DNA from: Narthecium ossifragum
Lineage: Eukaryota; Streptophyta; Magnoliopsida; Dioscoreales; Nartheciaceae
Direction of reading: 5' to 3'
Assembly: GCA_963920575.1 (NCBI GenBank)
Contig: OY986964.1
Coordinates: forward strand, 18,891,395-18,955,394
Length of the DNA stretch: 64,000 bases
Position 1 is the stretch's first letter; every line of letters begins with the position of its first letter. Shown here piece by piece: positions 7,770-18,442 of the stretch. The notes below the pieces were generated by a model that saw nothing but the letters and a program-made list of their open reading frames with translations, was not told the DNA's origin and did no database searches. The translations under genes and the position numbers were made by a program.

Positions 7770-10103
7770 ATGGCAGGAGTACCAGCCTATCCTATACCGC
7801 CATCTATGATACGCCTACCATATCATCATCTACCTCCACCCTATGCAGCCTACAATCCAATTCCTCCTAACCAGCCTACTACCCAACCGGTTCAACCCAC
7901 TCATCCTCTTTCCCTTGGCCATCCGTTCCCTAACCCTAACCCTACTGTACCTGGCCGAGTCCCTCCACCACCATATCAGCCCCTATACCCCGCCCATGCC
8001 CAGCCACCATACCAGCAGCCTATGCCACCGTACAACCCTATTCCTCCCTACAATCCATCACCACTGTATCAACCATTACCTACTCCCTACAACCAACCCA
8101 AACCTACAAACACCAATGGCTATTTGAGTACAACTTGGACTCCAAATCCTACTGGAACTAGGATTACAAATCCTACTCCAACTAGGAATTCGAGTCAAAC
8201 TCAGAGTACGACTTGGACTCCAGATCCTACTGAAACTAGGATTGCAAATCCTACTCCAACTAGGAATCCTAGTCAAACTCGGAGTACGACTTACCCTACG
8301 GCTGAACAATGGAAGGAAGCTGTCCAGAGTTGGATCCCTTTGCCTTACCCTTCTGTAGAACAGTGGGAAGCAATGATCAAACGATATTTTCCTACAAATC
8401 TGTGCCCTACCAGAGTTCAGATTTCCAGAGAAAATCCCATTCTAGCTACAACTTGGATTGCAGAATTTCAACCTAGCTCTACCTGGATTAGGACTCCTTA
8501 TACTCCACCTACGCCCGAGCTTCCCCTTGACCCAACCCATGAACAACACTCGCTGCCCCCTTACCCAACCACACCACATCCCAGCCCAGTCAACATCCAA
8601 GAAGCTGCAGCCACCGACCTCACCTTTGTTGAAGAACTCCCCACACCATGTAACCTCCACCAAGGTCCCCCTCAAAGCCACCCAACCTCTCCACCCATAG
8701 CCATTCCATGTACAAACCAGCTGGCTCCCAACTGCATCTTTCCCCACTCCGGCGACAAACCTCAAGGAAGTCACGGTCTACCTCTGCCCAAGACTACTAC
8801 CCTGACCTCCTACAGCCCACTGAAGGATCTTCTAGGGCAACAAAGGCCGTCCCCTAAACCTCCTGACCCCTTCCTCGACATTACCAAGCCCGGCTCCAAA
8901 CCCCAACCACCAGAACCGACACCCATCCAGATTCACCCCATTGGTTCGAACCCCCATCCTCTCATCCTTCCTTCTCCATGGGATCCAAACCCTGATAAAC
9001 ATCCCTCACCGGCGACCAAGTTCAGTTCCCTCTCAGTTGCCAAAGCCACTCAGCTATCTGATCAGATCGAATCAAATCACTACGGTTTGAACCTGATCAA
9101 ACTCCGACTCCATCACCTACAATTGGTCGAGTCAGACTCCAGCTTACAAGACTTGGTCAGATTCCATCCAAGCACAACCAGGTTTGGTTACACCAACCAG
9201 ATCCGACCAAGCTCAGATCAGACCAAGCTAAGTCAGACTCAATTGGATGCAGCCAGAATCAATCCGGCTAGATCTGATTGCACCCAGCCAAGCTCCATCA
9301 AGCTCAGTCAAACTGAACCTGATCAAGATCCAAATAGTGCAGCAGAAGCGTGGCCCAGCCGACTTCACTTCAGACTGGGCCAAAGCGAGCTTGACTCAGC
9401 ATCAAGCCAAGACCCTGCACATCCGACCAGGCCATGGAGATCAGATCCCGTCCTATGGTCAAGGGCGACACTACTCATGGGACGTGACGAGGATCATCCA
9501 GGAGAACCATTGAAGATCCCATGCTTGGGGCCAACTGAACCATCAGATCGTCCCCCGGATGCTCCGTCCTCGGCACGACTGTATTCAGCTCCCACATTGG
9601 GTCTACTTCCACCTTGGAAGGACTCGATTCGAGTTGATCTAGTCTTTGACCCAGGAAGCCAGCTACTAAGGACACACCACCGCCGATCTATGGCCGTCCT
9701 TTACTTCAAGGAGTTCCAGCGACCCCCGGATATGCCTAAGTTTCAGCTCCCTCCTTCTAGACCGGCAGCATGGCTCTTTGATTCACCGATCCGGTTACCA
9801 CCTGATCCACCATGGGTGCGACCAGGGTTCTCACCAGCTGCATGGCCCCCTGATTCAATGGCCCAGTTACCATTAGATCCACCATGGGCCAGACCGGGAT
9901 TCTCACCGCCGAGTACAGAGCAACAGTTGCGGTCCAGCCACATCACTCCGGTTAGAGAAGAGAAGAGCCCTCTTTCCTCATCACATTCAAGCCTTGAGGA
10001 CAAGGCCAATTTCGAAGGGAGGAGGGATGATACGAGGTCGAACCGAGCCATTCCAAGAAGGGACCCACGTCCTTGCTTGGATGGGCCCACGCCAAGGAGT
10101 TGA
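7770..10103 (+). CDS. Family I proline-rich ORF (777 aa), copy 1
   Basis: The only long ORF of this RT-less element; function unknown. I chose the ATG at 7770 (MAGVPAYPIPP); the frame is open further upstream but without an ATG. Seen: a Pro/Tyr/Gln-rich N-terminus (about 1-140; PPYQQPMPPYNPIPPY) like the gag N-terminus of the family IV element; two tandem 26-residue Thr/Pro repeats (8127-8204, 8205-8282); a middle of unknown type; then a conserved module (SAAEAWPSRLHFRLGQSELD to RPWRSDPVLWS and MGRDEDHPGEPLK) shared with the family II ORF. It next carries LEDKANFEG, like the pol tail of family IV, and ends 76 bp inside the 3' LTR. No zinc knuckle, protease, RT or integrase. It is also open in the copies at 46733 and 63557, which argues against random decay, though recent insertion explains that too. 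Confidence 0.6.
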   Translation: MAGVPAYPIPPSMIRLPYHHLPPPYAAYNPIPPNQPTTQPVQPTHPLSLGHPFPNPNPTVPGRVPPPPYQPLYPAHAQPPYQQPMPPYNPIPPYNPSPLYQPLPTPYNQPKPTNTNGYLSTTWTPNPTGTRITNPTPTRNSSQTQSTTWTPDPTETRIANPTPTRNPSQTRSTTYPTAEQWKEAVQSWIPLPYPSVEQWEAMIKRYFPTNLCPTRVQISRENPILATTWIAEFQPSSTWIRTPYTPPTPELPLDPTHEQHSLPPYPTTPHPSPVNIQEAAATDLTFVEELPTPCNLHQGPPQSHPTSPPIAIPCTNQLAPNCIFPHSGDKPQGSHGLPLPKTTTLTSYSPLKDLLGQQRPSPKPPDPFLDITKPGSKPQPPEPTPIQIHPIGSNPHPLILPSPWDPNPDKHPSPATKFSSLSVAKATQLSDQIESNHYGLNLIKLRLHHLQLVESDSSLQDLVRFHPSTTRFGYTNQIRPSSDQTKLSQTQLDAARINPARSDCTQPSSIKLSQTEPDQDPNSAAEAWPSRLHFRLGQSELDSASSQDPAHPTRPWRSDPVLWSRATLLMGRDEDHPGEPLKIPCLGPTEPSDRPPDAPSSARLYSAPTLGLLPPWKDSIRVDLVFDPGSQLLRTHHRRSMAVLYFKEFQRPPDMPKFQLPPSRPAAWLFDSPIRLPPDPPWVRPGFSPAAWPPDSMAQLPLDPPWARPGFSPPSTEQQLRSSHITPVREEKSPLSSSHSSLEDKANFEGRRDDTRSNRAIPRRDPRPCLDGPTPRS
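8127..8282 (+). repeat. Two 78-bp tandem repeats in the family I ORF
   Basis: Units 8127-8204 and 8205-8282 differ at only a few bases and each encodes STTWTP, then TRI(T/A)NPTPTRN. A third partial unit starts at 8283. The length is a multiple of three, so the frame is kept. The second copy is at 47090-47245. Confidence 0.8.
10014..10027 (+). promoter_or_regulatory. Polypurine tract, family I
   Basis: GAAGGGAGGAGGGA directly before TGATACGAGG of the 3' LTR, in the position of a plus-strand primer. The preceding bases (CTTGAGGACAAGGCC) are shared with families II and IV. Confidence 0.75.
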
Positions 10104-10851
10104 CTGCACCCAAGTCCCTTTGGGCGTTCTAAGCTCAGCCGGCCAAAGGAATCCTATTCCTAGCTGGTTTGCTTACTTAGATGATTTCCTAGTTAGTAGT
10201 TATCTTGATTGAGTCAGTTTCCTAGATTGAGTTCAGTTTATGATTTGCTTAAATCAGTTCCTATTATGAGTCCTTGTTATTAGGAAGTTGAGATAAGATT
10301 GAGTCTTATTAGAAAAGTCTGGTTACTTGCTGATTAAAGCAAGGTAGTATTCAGGTTGTAGTAGAACTCTCTTGAGGCCTCTATAAAAGGACCTCCATAG
10401 CTTGTAATTATGCATGGACGAATTTATGAGAGTTATTATTTAGTAGAGATAAATCCTAGGAGTAGAAGTAATATAGGAGTAGCTGTAACCTAGTTTCCTC
10501 ATAATCCACCAGCCACCTTCATCTCTCTCTACAGCAGGTCCTTCTCCATCACCGGTCTCCTTCTCCGCTGCCATCCACTCCTTCGCCACCATCATCACCA
10601 CTACCAGCCATCACCCACGTTCTCCAAGGCTTGGATCTCCAAGAGAAGCCAGCCAACCCTAGAGGAGCTGCAAGGTATCCCTCTTCTCATCCATCTCCTC
10701 CTCTAGTCTTCGTCTTCCTCGTCGAATACCTAGGGTCCTTCTCCTAAAACCCTAAAGGTATCTCTCGACCTAGCCTTAGATTTGGCTAAAGAGGATCTGA
10801 GATAAGGCAAGAGACCCGGTACGAAAGCCCTTGAGAAGGTGCATCGTATCA
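10028..10851 (+). repeat. Family I 3' LTR, 824 bp
   Basis: Starts TGATACGAGGTCG and ends GCATCGTATCA, then CAAAT (10852-10856), the target duplication seen on both sides of the full copy. It differs from the 5' LTR at about five positions, implying a recent insertion. Confidence 0.9.
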
Positions 10852-10856
10852 CAAAT

Positions 10857-10937
10857 CAAGTCCGATCAGGCCGATTCTGATCGATTGGAGCAGTAGAGAC
10901 CCATTACGAGAGGATCACGAGTAGACCGCTCGTAACA
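10857..10937 (+). repeat. End of family II 5' LTR, interrupted by family I
   Basis: Resumes a family II LTR (CAAGTCCGATCAGG to CGCTCGTAACA) exactly where the family I element split it. The unbroken LTR at 13673-13773 shows the empty site. The rest of this LTR lies across the gap. Confidence 0.85.
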
Positions 10938-10940
10938 ACT

Positions 10941-10952
10941 TGGTATCAGACC
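10941..10952 (+). promoter_or_regulatory. Primer-binding site, family II
   Basis: TGGTATCAGACC just after the LTR end; it matches the tRNA-iMet site TGGTATCAGAGC except at position 11. The following leader resembles the family I leader (CTCCGTTCC...GACTGTGC). Second copy at 49904-49915. Confidence 0.65.
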
Positions 10953-11001
10953 TCCGTTCCACCGACTGTGCGGTTCAGACTCTACTGGAAACTTCGCCAC
11001 C

Positions 11002-12678
11002 ATGTACGGAGTACCCCAGGAAAGTTTGGAGCAACAATTCAAGGTTCTGCAGTCCCAGTTGAAGCTATGTTCAACTTTGATGGAACGCCAAAGCAGAACC
11101 TTGGAGCGCACCAGCATGAAGTGGGAGCAGATTACTAGTAGATGGTCAACTGTGACTCAAACAAGTCCCACAAGGATTCAGGTTTTGAGTCAGACCCCTA
11201 CCCTAGCTGCTACCCAGATTACGGAACCTGACCCCGAGCCAACTCGGATCAGGACTCCGACTGAGACTCCTCCCGCAACTCCGAGAGCAACCACAATTGT
11301 AACTCCAAGTTTAACTCCGCCAGATCCGGGTGAACACCTTCTACAACCTTCCCATGATTTTTCTGGATTTTTACCTAATTTTCCAGATTTTTCCCGGGAT
11401 TTTCTCTCTCCTCCCGGATTGGCTCGAGCCGCGGCTCATCTCCTTCCCCGCGCACGGCTCGACCCCGAGCCGACCCTTCGTCGTCCCGGCTCGTCACCCG
11501 CGCCGACGGCTCGTCCCCGAGCCGCCACCCGATCGCCGCCATCCGACGCTGTCCTCTCCATCTACACACCGGGGAACCATCGGCGTCCTTCCCCGAAGCA
11601 ACCTTGGCCGTCTGCCACCACGAAGGAAGCTCGGATCGCCGGAGCCCAACTTCGGCAAATTCCATTGATCCGGCAACCTCCACTCCGCCACTTCCAGAGG
11701 ATGATCCTTCGATCAAACCTCACGGGAAAGGTCCCAAGACCTTCACGAACCGTTTCCACCCATCCCCGCCTACCGATGAGCCCTCATTCACCGACGATCA
11801 CCGGCGACGTTCTCCACCGCGCCGCCACCTTCAGATCCGGCGTGTTCGAAGCCCAATACGTCGATCAAACCGTACGGATGGAACTCTCACGTCCTTGCGA
11901 AGCTTCCTGTGCCGTTGCCACACTCCGGCGACCTGGTTTCGCCGTTGATCCAGCTCCGGCAGCTTCTCAGCCATCCGATCAAGACTGCAACTTGATCCAG
12001 CCGTTTGATCAGCGTGATCTTCGATCCAGTGGTTCCGATCTTCGATCTGAACCTGATCCAAAAGTCTCCAGCAATCAGGACCATCCAGATCAACTCCATG
12101 TGATCAAGATGCATCCTCGACCGTTGATCAAGCATCCGAAGGTTGATATGAGTCATCAAAGGAGCTACCCTCCTTATTCAGATGTCTCCTTCAATCTGAT
12201 CAGATCTGATTATGATGGTAACATCATAATTGGATGTTAGACATGTTTGAGCCAACTGACTCAAGTCCAGATTGACACCGATAGAGCCAACCAAGTCAGA
12301 CATGTTTGGACCAGAGTACGACTCAGCACAGCTAAAGATTCAACTTGGTTCAACCAATTCCAAGCCCAGACTAGTGCAGCAGAAGCATGGTCCAGCCATC
12401 TTCACTTCAGATTGGACCAAAGCCAGCTTGACCCAGATTCAAGCCAAGTCCCTGCACAGTTGATTAGACCATGGAGATCAGATCCCATCCTATGGTCATG
12501 GGCAACACTACTGATGGGACATGATGAGGATGATCCAGGAGAGCCATTGAAGATCATATTCCTGGAGCTACCTGAGCCGTCAGATCGACCGCCAGATGCT
12601 CATCCATCACTGCCACTGCTACCTCTGGACCCATCATGGGATCGACCTGGTTTCTCCCCACCGAGTCCAGAACTATAG
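11002..12678 (+). pseudogene. Family II internal ORF with one in-frame stop, copy 1
   Basis: Reads from ATG at 11002 (MYGVPQESLEQQFKVLQSQL) to a TAG at 12238-12240, then stays open in the same frame to 12678, 558 codons in all. Seen: a Gln/Leu-rich start that could be helical; a Thr/Pro-rich linker; an Arg/Pro/Ser-rich middle; and a C-terminal module (AEAWSSHLHFRLDQSQLD, RPWRSDPILWSWATLLMG) shared with family I. No known domain and no pol. The minus-strand copy at 61774-62471 has no stop here: it lacks about 18 bp around the TAG. The shared module lies wholly after the stop, so this copy probably does not make the full protein unless there is readthrough. Confidence 0.6.
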
Positions 12679-12725
12679 CAGCAAGTTGATTCGGTCCAGC
12701 CACATGGAGCCATCCTACCTGACCT

Positions 12726-13773
12726 GTCAAGGTCTCTATAAAAGGACCTTAGTAGAAGGATGAATGAAGAGTTATGAATTATTAGGAGTAGTTGATAAAT
12801 TATCATAGGAGTAGAGATAATATAGCTTCCACCAGATATCCACCATAGATCCATCTTCTTCCCCGCTGGTCATCTTCTCCGCAGCCGGCATCGCCTTCAC
12901 CTTCATCTTCCTTCTCAGTCACTTTCTCTCTCCTCCACGTCACCGCCACGTCATCGTTACTGTTCATCATCTCCTTCCTCTATCCCGAAACCCTAGCCAA
13001 GCTTCACCGCCGTTCCCTCTCCGGCCACCCCCGTCGCCAACCAAGGCCACCATTCTCTTCCTCTAAGCCCCACGACTCCGGCCATCTATTCCCCGTCGCC
13101 CTTCACCATCTCCGGTGAGTTTCCCGGCAACATCACCTTCACAGCCGCCGCCGTCTTCTACCCTTCCCTCCGCCATTAACCTCCCAGATCCCTTCCCCGT
13201 TTCCGTCCGACCTCCCTAACCCGATCCAAACCTCCCTAAGCCACTCCCGAAGCCTCGCCGTCGTTCCCGACGTCGGCCAACCCAACCCTCTCCTCCGTCT
13301 CCCCTAGATCCCGTCGTTCCAGCCTCGTTCAGGACAATCCACTCCGGTGGATCTCTTCCCCACCTCCAGGCGACCCTTCCTGGAAGTATCCCGACCGCCG
13401 CCGCCGCCCCTACGCCGGCGATCCACCTCCGGCGGCCCTCAGCCCTCGGATCAACCTTAGCCTCTCCCTCAGCCACTGTTGGTTGACTTGGTCAACTGGA
13501 TCCAGTCAACTTGATTGGTTCAGCCACTTAACCCAGTCCTAGCCGTTTCAGCCAAGCCACTTAGCTCAATCCGAGCCAGATTCAATTTCAAGAGCCAATC
13601 AACCAATCCAGACTTGACCCAGTCGAGTCCTACCCCAATCTGAGCCAGATCTGAACCAGATTCGATCCAGCTTCAGCCCATTGGACTCAAATCAAGTCCG
13701 ATCAGGCCTATTCTGATCGATTGGAGCAGTAGAGACCCATTACGAGAGGATCACGAGTAGACCGCTCGTAACA
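12726..13773 (+). repeat. Family II 3' LTR lacking its U3 start
   Basis: Begins abruptly at GTCAAGGTCTCTATAAAAGG, about 265 bp into a normal LTR, so a deletion has removed the polypurine tract and early U3. It ends CGCTCGTAACA, followed by the TSD CTCTT (13774-13778), which matches 44601-44605 at the far end of the complete copy. The C-rich body has no supported gene. Confidence 0.85.
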
Positions 13774-13778
13774 CTCTT

Positions 13779-14744
13779 TGTCCGTAGGTGGGATACTGTG
13801 CTGACAGTCAACAATGTGATCATGGGCTTCTGCAAACTATACTAGAGCCTGCCTTTGAATCTAGAATCACGACCTGACATGATGGAAGCTGAAATATCGT
13901 GCAGCATGTTCACCTCTCTAACTTGTGACCTGCTAAACTGCTCTGCAGGATCCACACTCCTCGTAGGTAACATATGTGCTGATTTGGCCAATCTGGCAAT
14001 GACGACCCAAATCGCATGAAATCCTCTCAGTATCCTTGATATTCCGGTGATGGAGTCTGTCATACCATGATCTCTACTCTGATACTGGAAAGGGTCGTAA
14101 CAAGTCTGTGGTCTGTCGACACTCCAACTCTACCTCCTGACAGGTGAGGTTACAAGGAGCGAACTCTCCGTCTGACCTCTGCATCTGGCGCCAAACTAAG
14201 CTGATGATGAACTGCCTGCTGATGCCGTCAGGAATCTCTGTAGGCTCGATGTCGTCGTCGCTCCACGTCGTCATGACTCTAGCGCAGACTATCATAGTAG
14301 GGGTGCCTCGGCCTCCATCTCGTCCAGTCACTACTCTGGACCTGACTGCTCCTATATGCGGATGGAACTTCAAGAACATTGTCACCAACTGAAAAACTCC
14401 GAAGGTCATCGCCTCTGACCTGCGTAGCTCTCTCATCTGCTCTGCGCCGTCATGAGTCTCTGTCTGATCTATGCTAATCTCTCTTATGACTGTATGATGA
14501 TGTCTATAATGGTGGGTGATGCCTCAACAACCTATGTTGAGCAATCAGAAGAACGGTGCGAACTGACGTGCTATACCTCGAATGGCACCGCATCAACTTG
14601 GACTGATGATTAATGAAGTAGGCGAACTCTGGCAAAGGGACGTACTCCTCCCAACTGCCTCCTACAATCTGGTGATGACGTCTGCCTTGGTGTGCTCCCA
14701 CTCCCACTCTAACACTGGGAGGAGCTGTAATGGGTCTGCTGGAT
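13779..14744 (-). pseudogene. Degenerate chromovirus integrase remnants, copy 1
   Basis: Minus-strand pol remnants with many stops. Seen: an integrase-core stretch (HAIWVVIARLAKSAHMLPT, then SGRDSRF) at 13842-14063; elsewhere GGSWEEYVPLPEFAY (about 14590-14650), normally downstream of the core; and MFLKFHPHIGAVR (about 14340-14400), like the segment after the core. The order is scrambled relative to one pol gene, so two fragments appear joined. The downstream part continues beyond the family II insertion at 43834-44600 in the complete copy. The element is long inactive. Confidence 0.65.
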
Positions 14745-14749
14745 CCGCA

Positions 14750-17329
14750 TGATACGAGTCGATCCGACTCGACCACTGGAACGGCACCCAGAAGAGGACC
14801 CAAACTGGGTTAGTGTCTTTCCTAGTTTGACTTGGAATTCCCTAATTCAAACTAGAGTATTTAATTAGGATTAGTCTTTTATATTTAATTGAGTTCTAGT
14901 TGGTATTTGATTGTTAGGGATTAATTAAGAGTCCAGTTGAGTTAGTAAGTTGAGTTGAGTATGGAAACCTTATTATGTTACGAGCGGTCTACTCGTGATC
15001 CTCTCGTAATGGGTCTCTACTGCTCCAATCGATCAGAATCGGCCTGATCGGACTTGATTTGAGTCCAATGGGCTGATTTGGCTAGCTAGATCGGATCTGG
15101 CTTGAGCTGGATCGGATCTGGCTGAGCCTGATTGGATGGGACTTGACTGGGTCAAGTCTGAGTTGATCTGGATCAAGCTGACCAAGTGGATTGGGCTGGA
15201 TCCGGATTAAGTGGCTGAGCCAATTTGGCCAAAGGTGGCTGGGAATATCCGACGGCTGAGAATCGCCGGAGTGGATCGCCGGCGTTGGAGCGGCGGCGGC
15301 GGTCGGGATAGTGGCAGGGAAGATCGCGGGTTGTTGGGGAAGAGATCCACCGGAGTGGATTGGTCGGAGGTGGGCTAGATCGGCGGGATCTAGAGGTCGA
15401 CGGCGGTAGGATTTGGGTTCACCGGCGTCGGGGACGACAGGAAGGCTCAGGGATGGCTTAGGACGTCGGGATATGGTCTAGGAAGGTCTGCGGGCTACTT
15501 TGGAGGGATCTGGGAGTGAGATCTGGGTTGGGCACGGGATGACGGCGATGGGGATGGAGGTCGGGTTGGCTGTGGATATCACCGGAGACGGTGATGGTGG
15601 CTAGGGACGGCGGGAAAGGGTTGGCCGGAGTCGTGGGAGATAGGGGAAGGCTTTGGCGGTCTTGGTTGGCGACGGGGACGGCCGGAGTGGAGGTAGGGAA
15701 GGAGATCGGCGGGAAGGTAGGGTATGACTTGAGGAGGGAGACGATGAATAGTGCGGGTGACGTGGCGCTGACGTGGCGGTGGGGTCGATGACGTGGCGGA
15801 GAGAGAAAGTGACGGGAAGAGAGAGAAACACTGGTGGAGGCGGTGCCGGCTGCGGGGAAGATGACCGACGGGGAAGAAGATGAATCTATGGTGGATTTCG
15901 GGTGGAATCTACTTTACTTCTACTCCTATGATATTCTACTCCTATGATATTCTACTAATTACTCTTAATCATTCATCTCATGCATCATTACCTAATACAA
16001 ACTACTAAGGTCCTTTTATAGATACATTGACAGAGTCCTAATCCACTAGAAAAACCCCCTTGCTTGATTAGCAAGTAATAAGGTTTCTGACTCAACTCAA
16101 CTTCCTAACTCAAAGGGACTCTTAATTAATTCCTAACAATCAACTAGGACTCAATAAAAGACTAATGATAAATACTAATTAAATACTCTAGTTTGAACTA
16201 GGGAAGTCCAAGTCAAACTAGGAAAGAGGTTGAACCAGATTGGTTCCTCTTCTGGGTTCGGGTCCAGTTGGTCGAGTCGGATCGACTCGTATCATATTAC
16301 TTGCTAATTAAGCAAGGGGGTTTTCTTGTTGGATTAGGACTCAGTCAAGGTCTCTATAAAAGGACCTCGATAGCTAGGTATGATGCATGAAGAGAATTAT
16401 GATGAATTAAGAATAGTTTAGTAGAATATAATGGGAGTAGAAGTAATGTAGTTTCCACAGGAAAATCCACTATCGATCCACCTTCTTCCCCGTCGGTCAT
16501 CTTCTCCGCAGCCGGTACCACCTCCACGGACTTTCTCTCTCCGCCACGTCAACGCCACATCATCACTGTTCATCGTCTTTCTCCACTTCTCTCCCGTGCC
16601 CAAACCCTAAGCTACCGCCGACCATCATCGTTCTCTCCTCTCTGGCCGCCCCGTCGCCATCCAAGACCACCATCCTATTCCCCAAGCCCTCACAACTCCG
16701 GCCAACACCTTCACCGTTTTCGTCATCTCCTCCGGGTCTTCCCACGGCAACCCAACTTCACAGCCGCCGTCCCCCTTCCACGTCCGTCCCCGATCTCACC
16801 CCCAAAACCACCCTAAAACCCTCGTCAGCCTTCCTAGACCCGATCCTAACCATTCTAAGCCACGCCTGAGCCTCACCGTCGTCCCCGACGCCGATCCGAC
16901 ACTAAACCCATCGCCGGGCACACCAGATCCCGCCGATCTAGCCATCCTACGACCAATCCACTCCGGTGGATATCTTCCCCATCGTCCTGCGACCTCTCCT
17001 GCCAAGTTCCCGACCACCTCCGACACCCTACGCCGGCAATCCACTCCGGTGAGCCTCAGCCATCGGATCCACTCCAGTGATCCCTCATCCCACTTCCCTG
17101 GTTGATCCAGTCAACTTGACTTTGTCTAACCACTTAACTCAATCCAGTTCAACCCAGTCAAGTCCTATCCAGTCAGGCTCAGCCAGATCTGAACCAGCTC
17201 AAGCCAGATCCGATCCCGCTAACCAGATTCAGCCAATTGGACTTGAACCAAATCCGATCAGGCCAATTCTGATAGATTGGAGCAGTAGAGACCCGATACG
17301 AGAGGATTACGAGTAGACCGCTCGTATCA
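14750..17329 (+). mobile_element. Solo family II LTR split by a second one, copy 1
   Basis: Outer LTR: 14750-14975 plus 16300-17329, starting TGATACGAGTCGATCC and ending CTCGTATCA. Its flanks are CCGCA (14745-14749) and CCACA (17330-17334), one G-to-A apart at a CpG, as expected for an aged, methylated TSD. TATA box near 16357. It interrupts the chromovirus pol remnants. Confidence 0.85.
14976..16294 (-). mobile_element. Inner solo family II LTR, 1319 bp, TSD TATTA
   Basis: Minus-strand family II LTR (plus strand reads TGTTACGAG ... CTCGTATCA) flanked by TATTA at 14971-14975 and 16295-16299, inserted inside another family II LTR. Open frames in its GC-rich body are compositional. Confidence 0.9.
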
Positions 17330-17334
17330 CCACA

Positions 17335-18437
17335 ACACAGCTACCGAAGCACACCTTACCGTCTGCTAACGCTGTCCAACCCTCAATCACGTGCTCGGTA
17401 CCAACCGCAACACGGATCTCCATGAACTTCGGATATATGCCTTGGGTCTCTATCACTCTGGCTATGAGAGCTGGGATGCTGTGAACAACAAGGAGCAAAT
17501 CATCTGGAACATGATCCTCGAAACTCGGTCCACTAACTATCTGTCTCCAAGGGTCGATCGACCCACTAAAGTTGCTCTAGCTTCTCTAACAACTGGTGAT
17601 GGCTATCACTCTTAAAGGCACTAACGTAGTGGCTTTAAGACTAGAGCTCCGGTCTCTTGGTCAATCTGGTCAATGGTCCCGCGGTCCTGGAGATGTCTCT
17701 GCTGAATCTCGATTACCGTCCTCAACCTCTGCCATCGCCTAACTGCCTCGGACTCAGCTGGATCAACTAAGCTGTCCGCCGCTGACACAATCCGTCCCCC
17801 GAATCCTGCCTCTGAAGGCCAAAACCTCGCACTGGGAGCCAAATAACGCCGATGCACCCTCCGCAGTTGCGATGCAAACACAAAATATTGCTCATGGTCC
17901 TCAACGCGCCAGTAGATATGATTTTGTCGACGAACGCTACTGCAACTGATCAAGGTACGGCCTAAAGATCATCTACATCATATATGTGAAAGCTGCTGGT
18001 GCGTTGGTCAGACCAAACGGCATCAATGTGAACTAGTACAGTCCGTACCTCGTACGGAAGGCTGTCTCCAGGATGTCGTAATCCCGAATCCTCAACTGGT
18101 GTAGTCGCTACGATGTTCAAACTCTGAAGGGATCTACGAGTCTCTCAACGGCTAACGCGTCATCAACGCACTGTAGCGGACACATACTCGTCATTGCAAC
18201 ATTGACTATCTCCCTGAAGCCTGTGCATGTATGGAGGGAACAATCCACATGCAAACTCACAGCGCTCAAACCGCCCAGAGGAATCTCGACCTCAAACTCG
18301 GTGTCCCGCGAAGGCGACAAGCAGAAAGTTCCTCAAAAACGACAGCTGCACAAACAACAACAACAACAACACGAAGGAAAACTGCTCTCCTAAGCACCCT
18401 CAAAAACAAAGAGGGGAGGAGGTCACCACAGACTGGT
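17335..18437 (-). pseudogene. Degenerate chromovirus reverse transcriptase, copy 1
   Basis: Minus-strand Ty3 RT remnant with several stops. Readable pieces in order: LRIRDYDILETAFRTRYG, then LMPFGLTNAPAAF, IFRPYLDQ (about 17930-18090), and further on SEAVRRWQRLRTVIEI (about 17700-17760), the post-palm connection region. The catalytic FVDD-type motif is damaged. The upstream part (18117-18320) is too decayed to assign with confidence. A CAA repeat (about 18353-18370) lies in it. It continues the pol remnant split by the family II LTR at 14750-17329. Confidence 0.7.
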
Positions 18438-18442
18438 GAACA

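Noticed and set aside
8076..8774. Minus-strand frames opposite the family I ORF
   Set aside because: Antisense shadows of repetitive Thr/Pro codons.
18353..18370. CAA repeat as a polyglutamine/asparagine gene
   Set aside because: A short simple repeat within a stop-ridden RT remnant.
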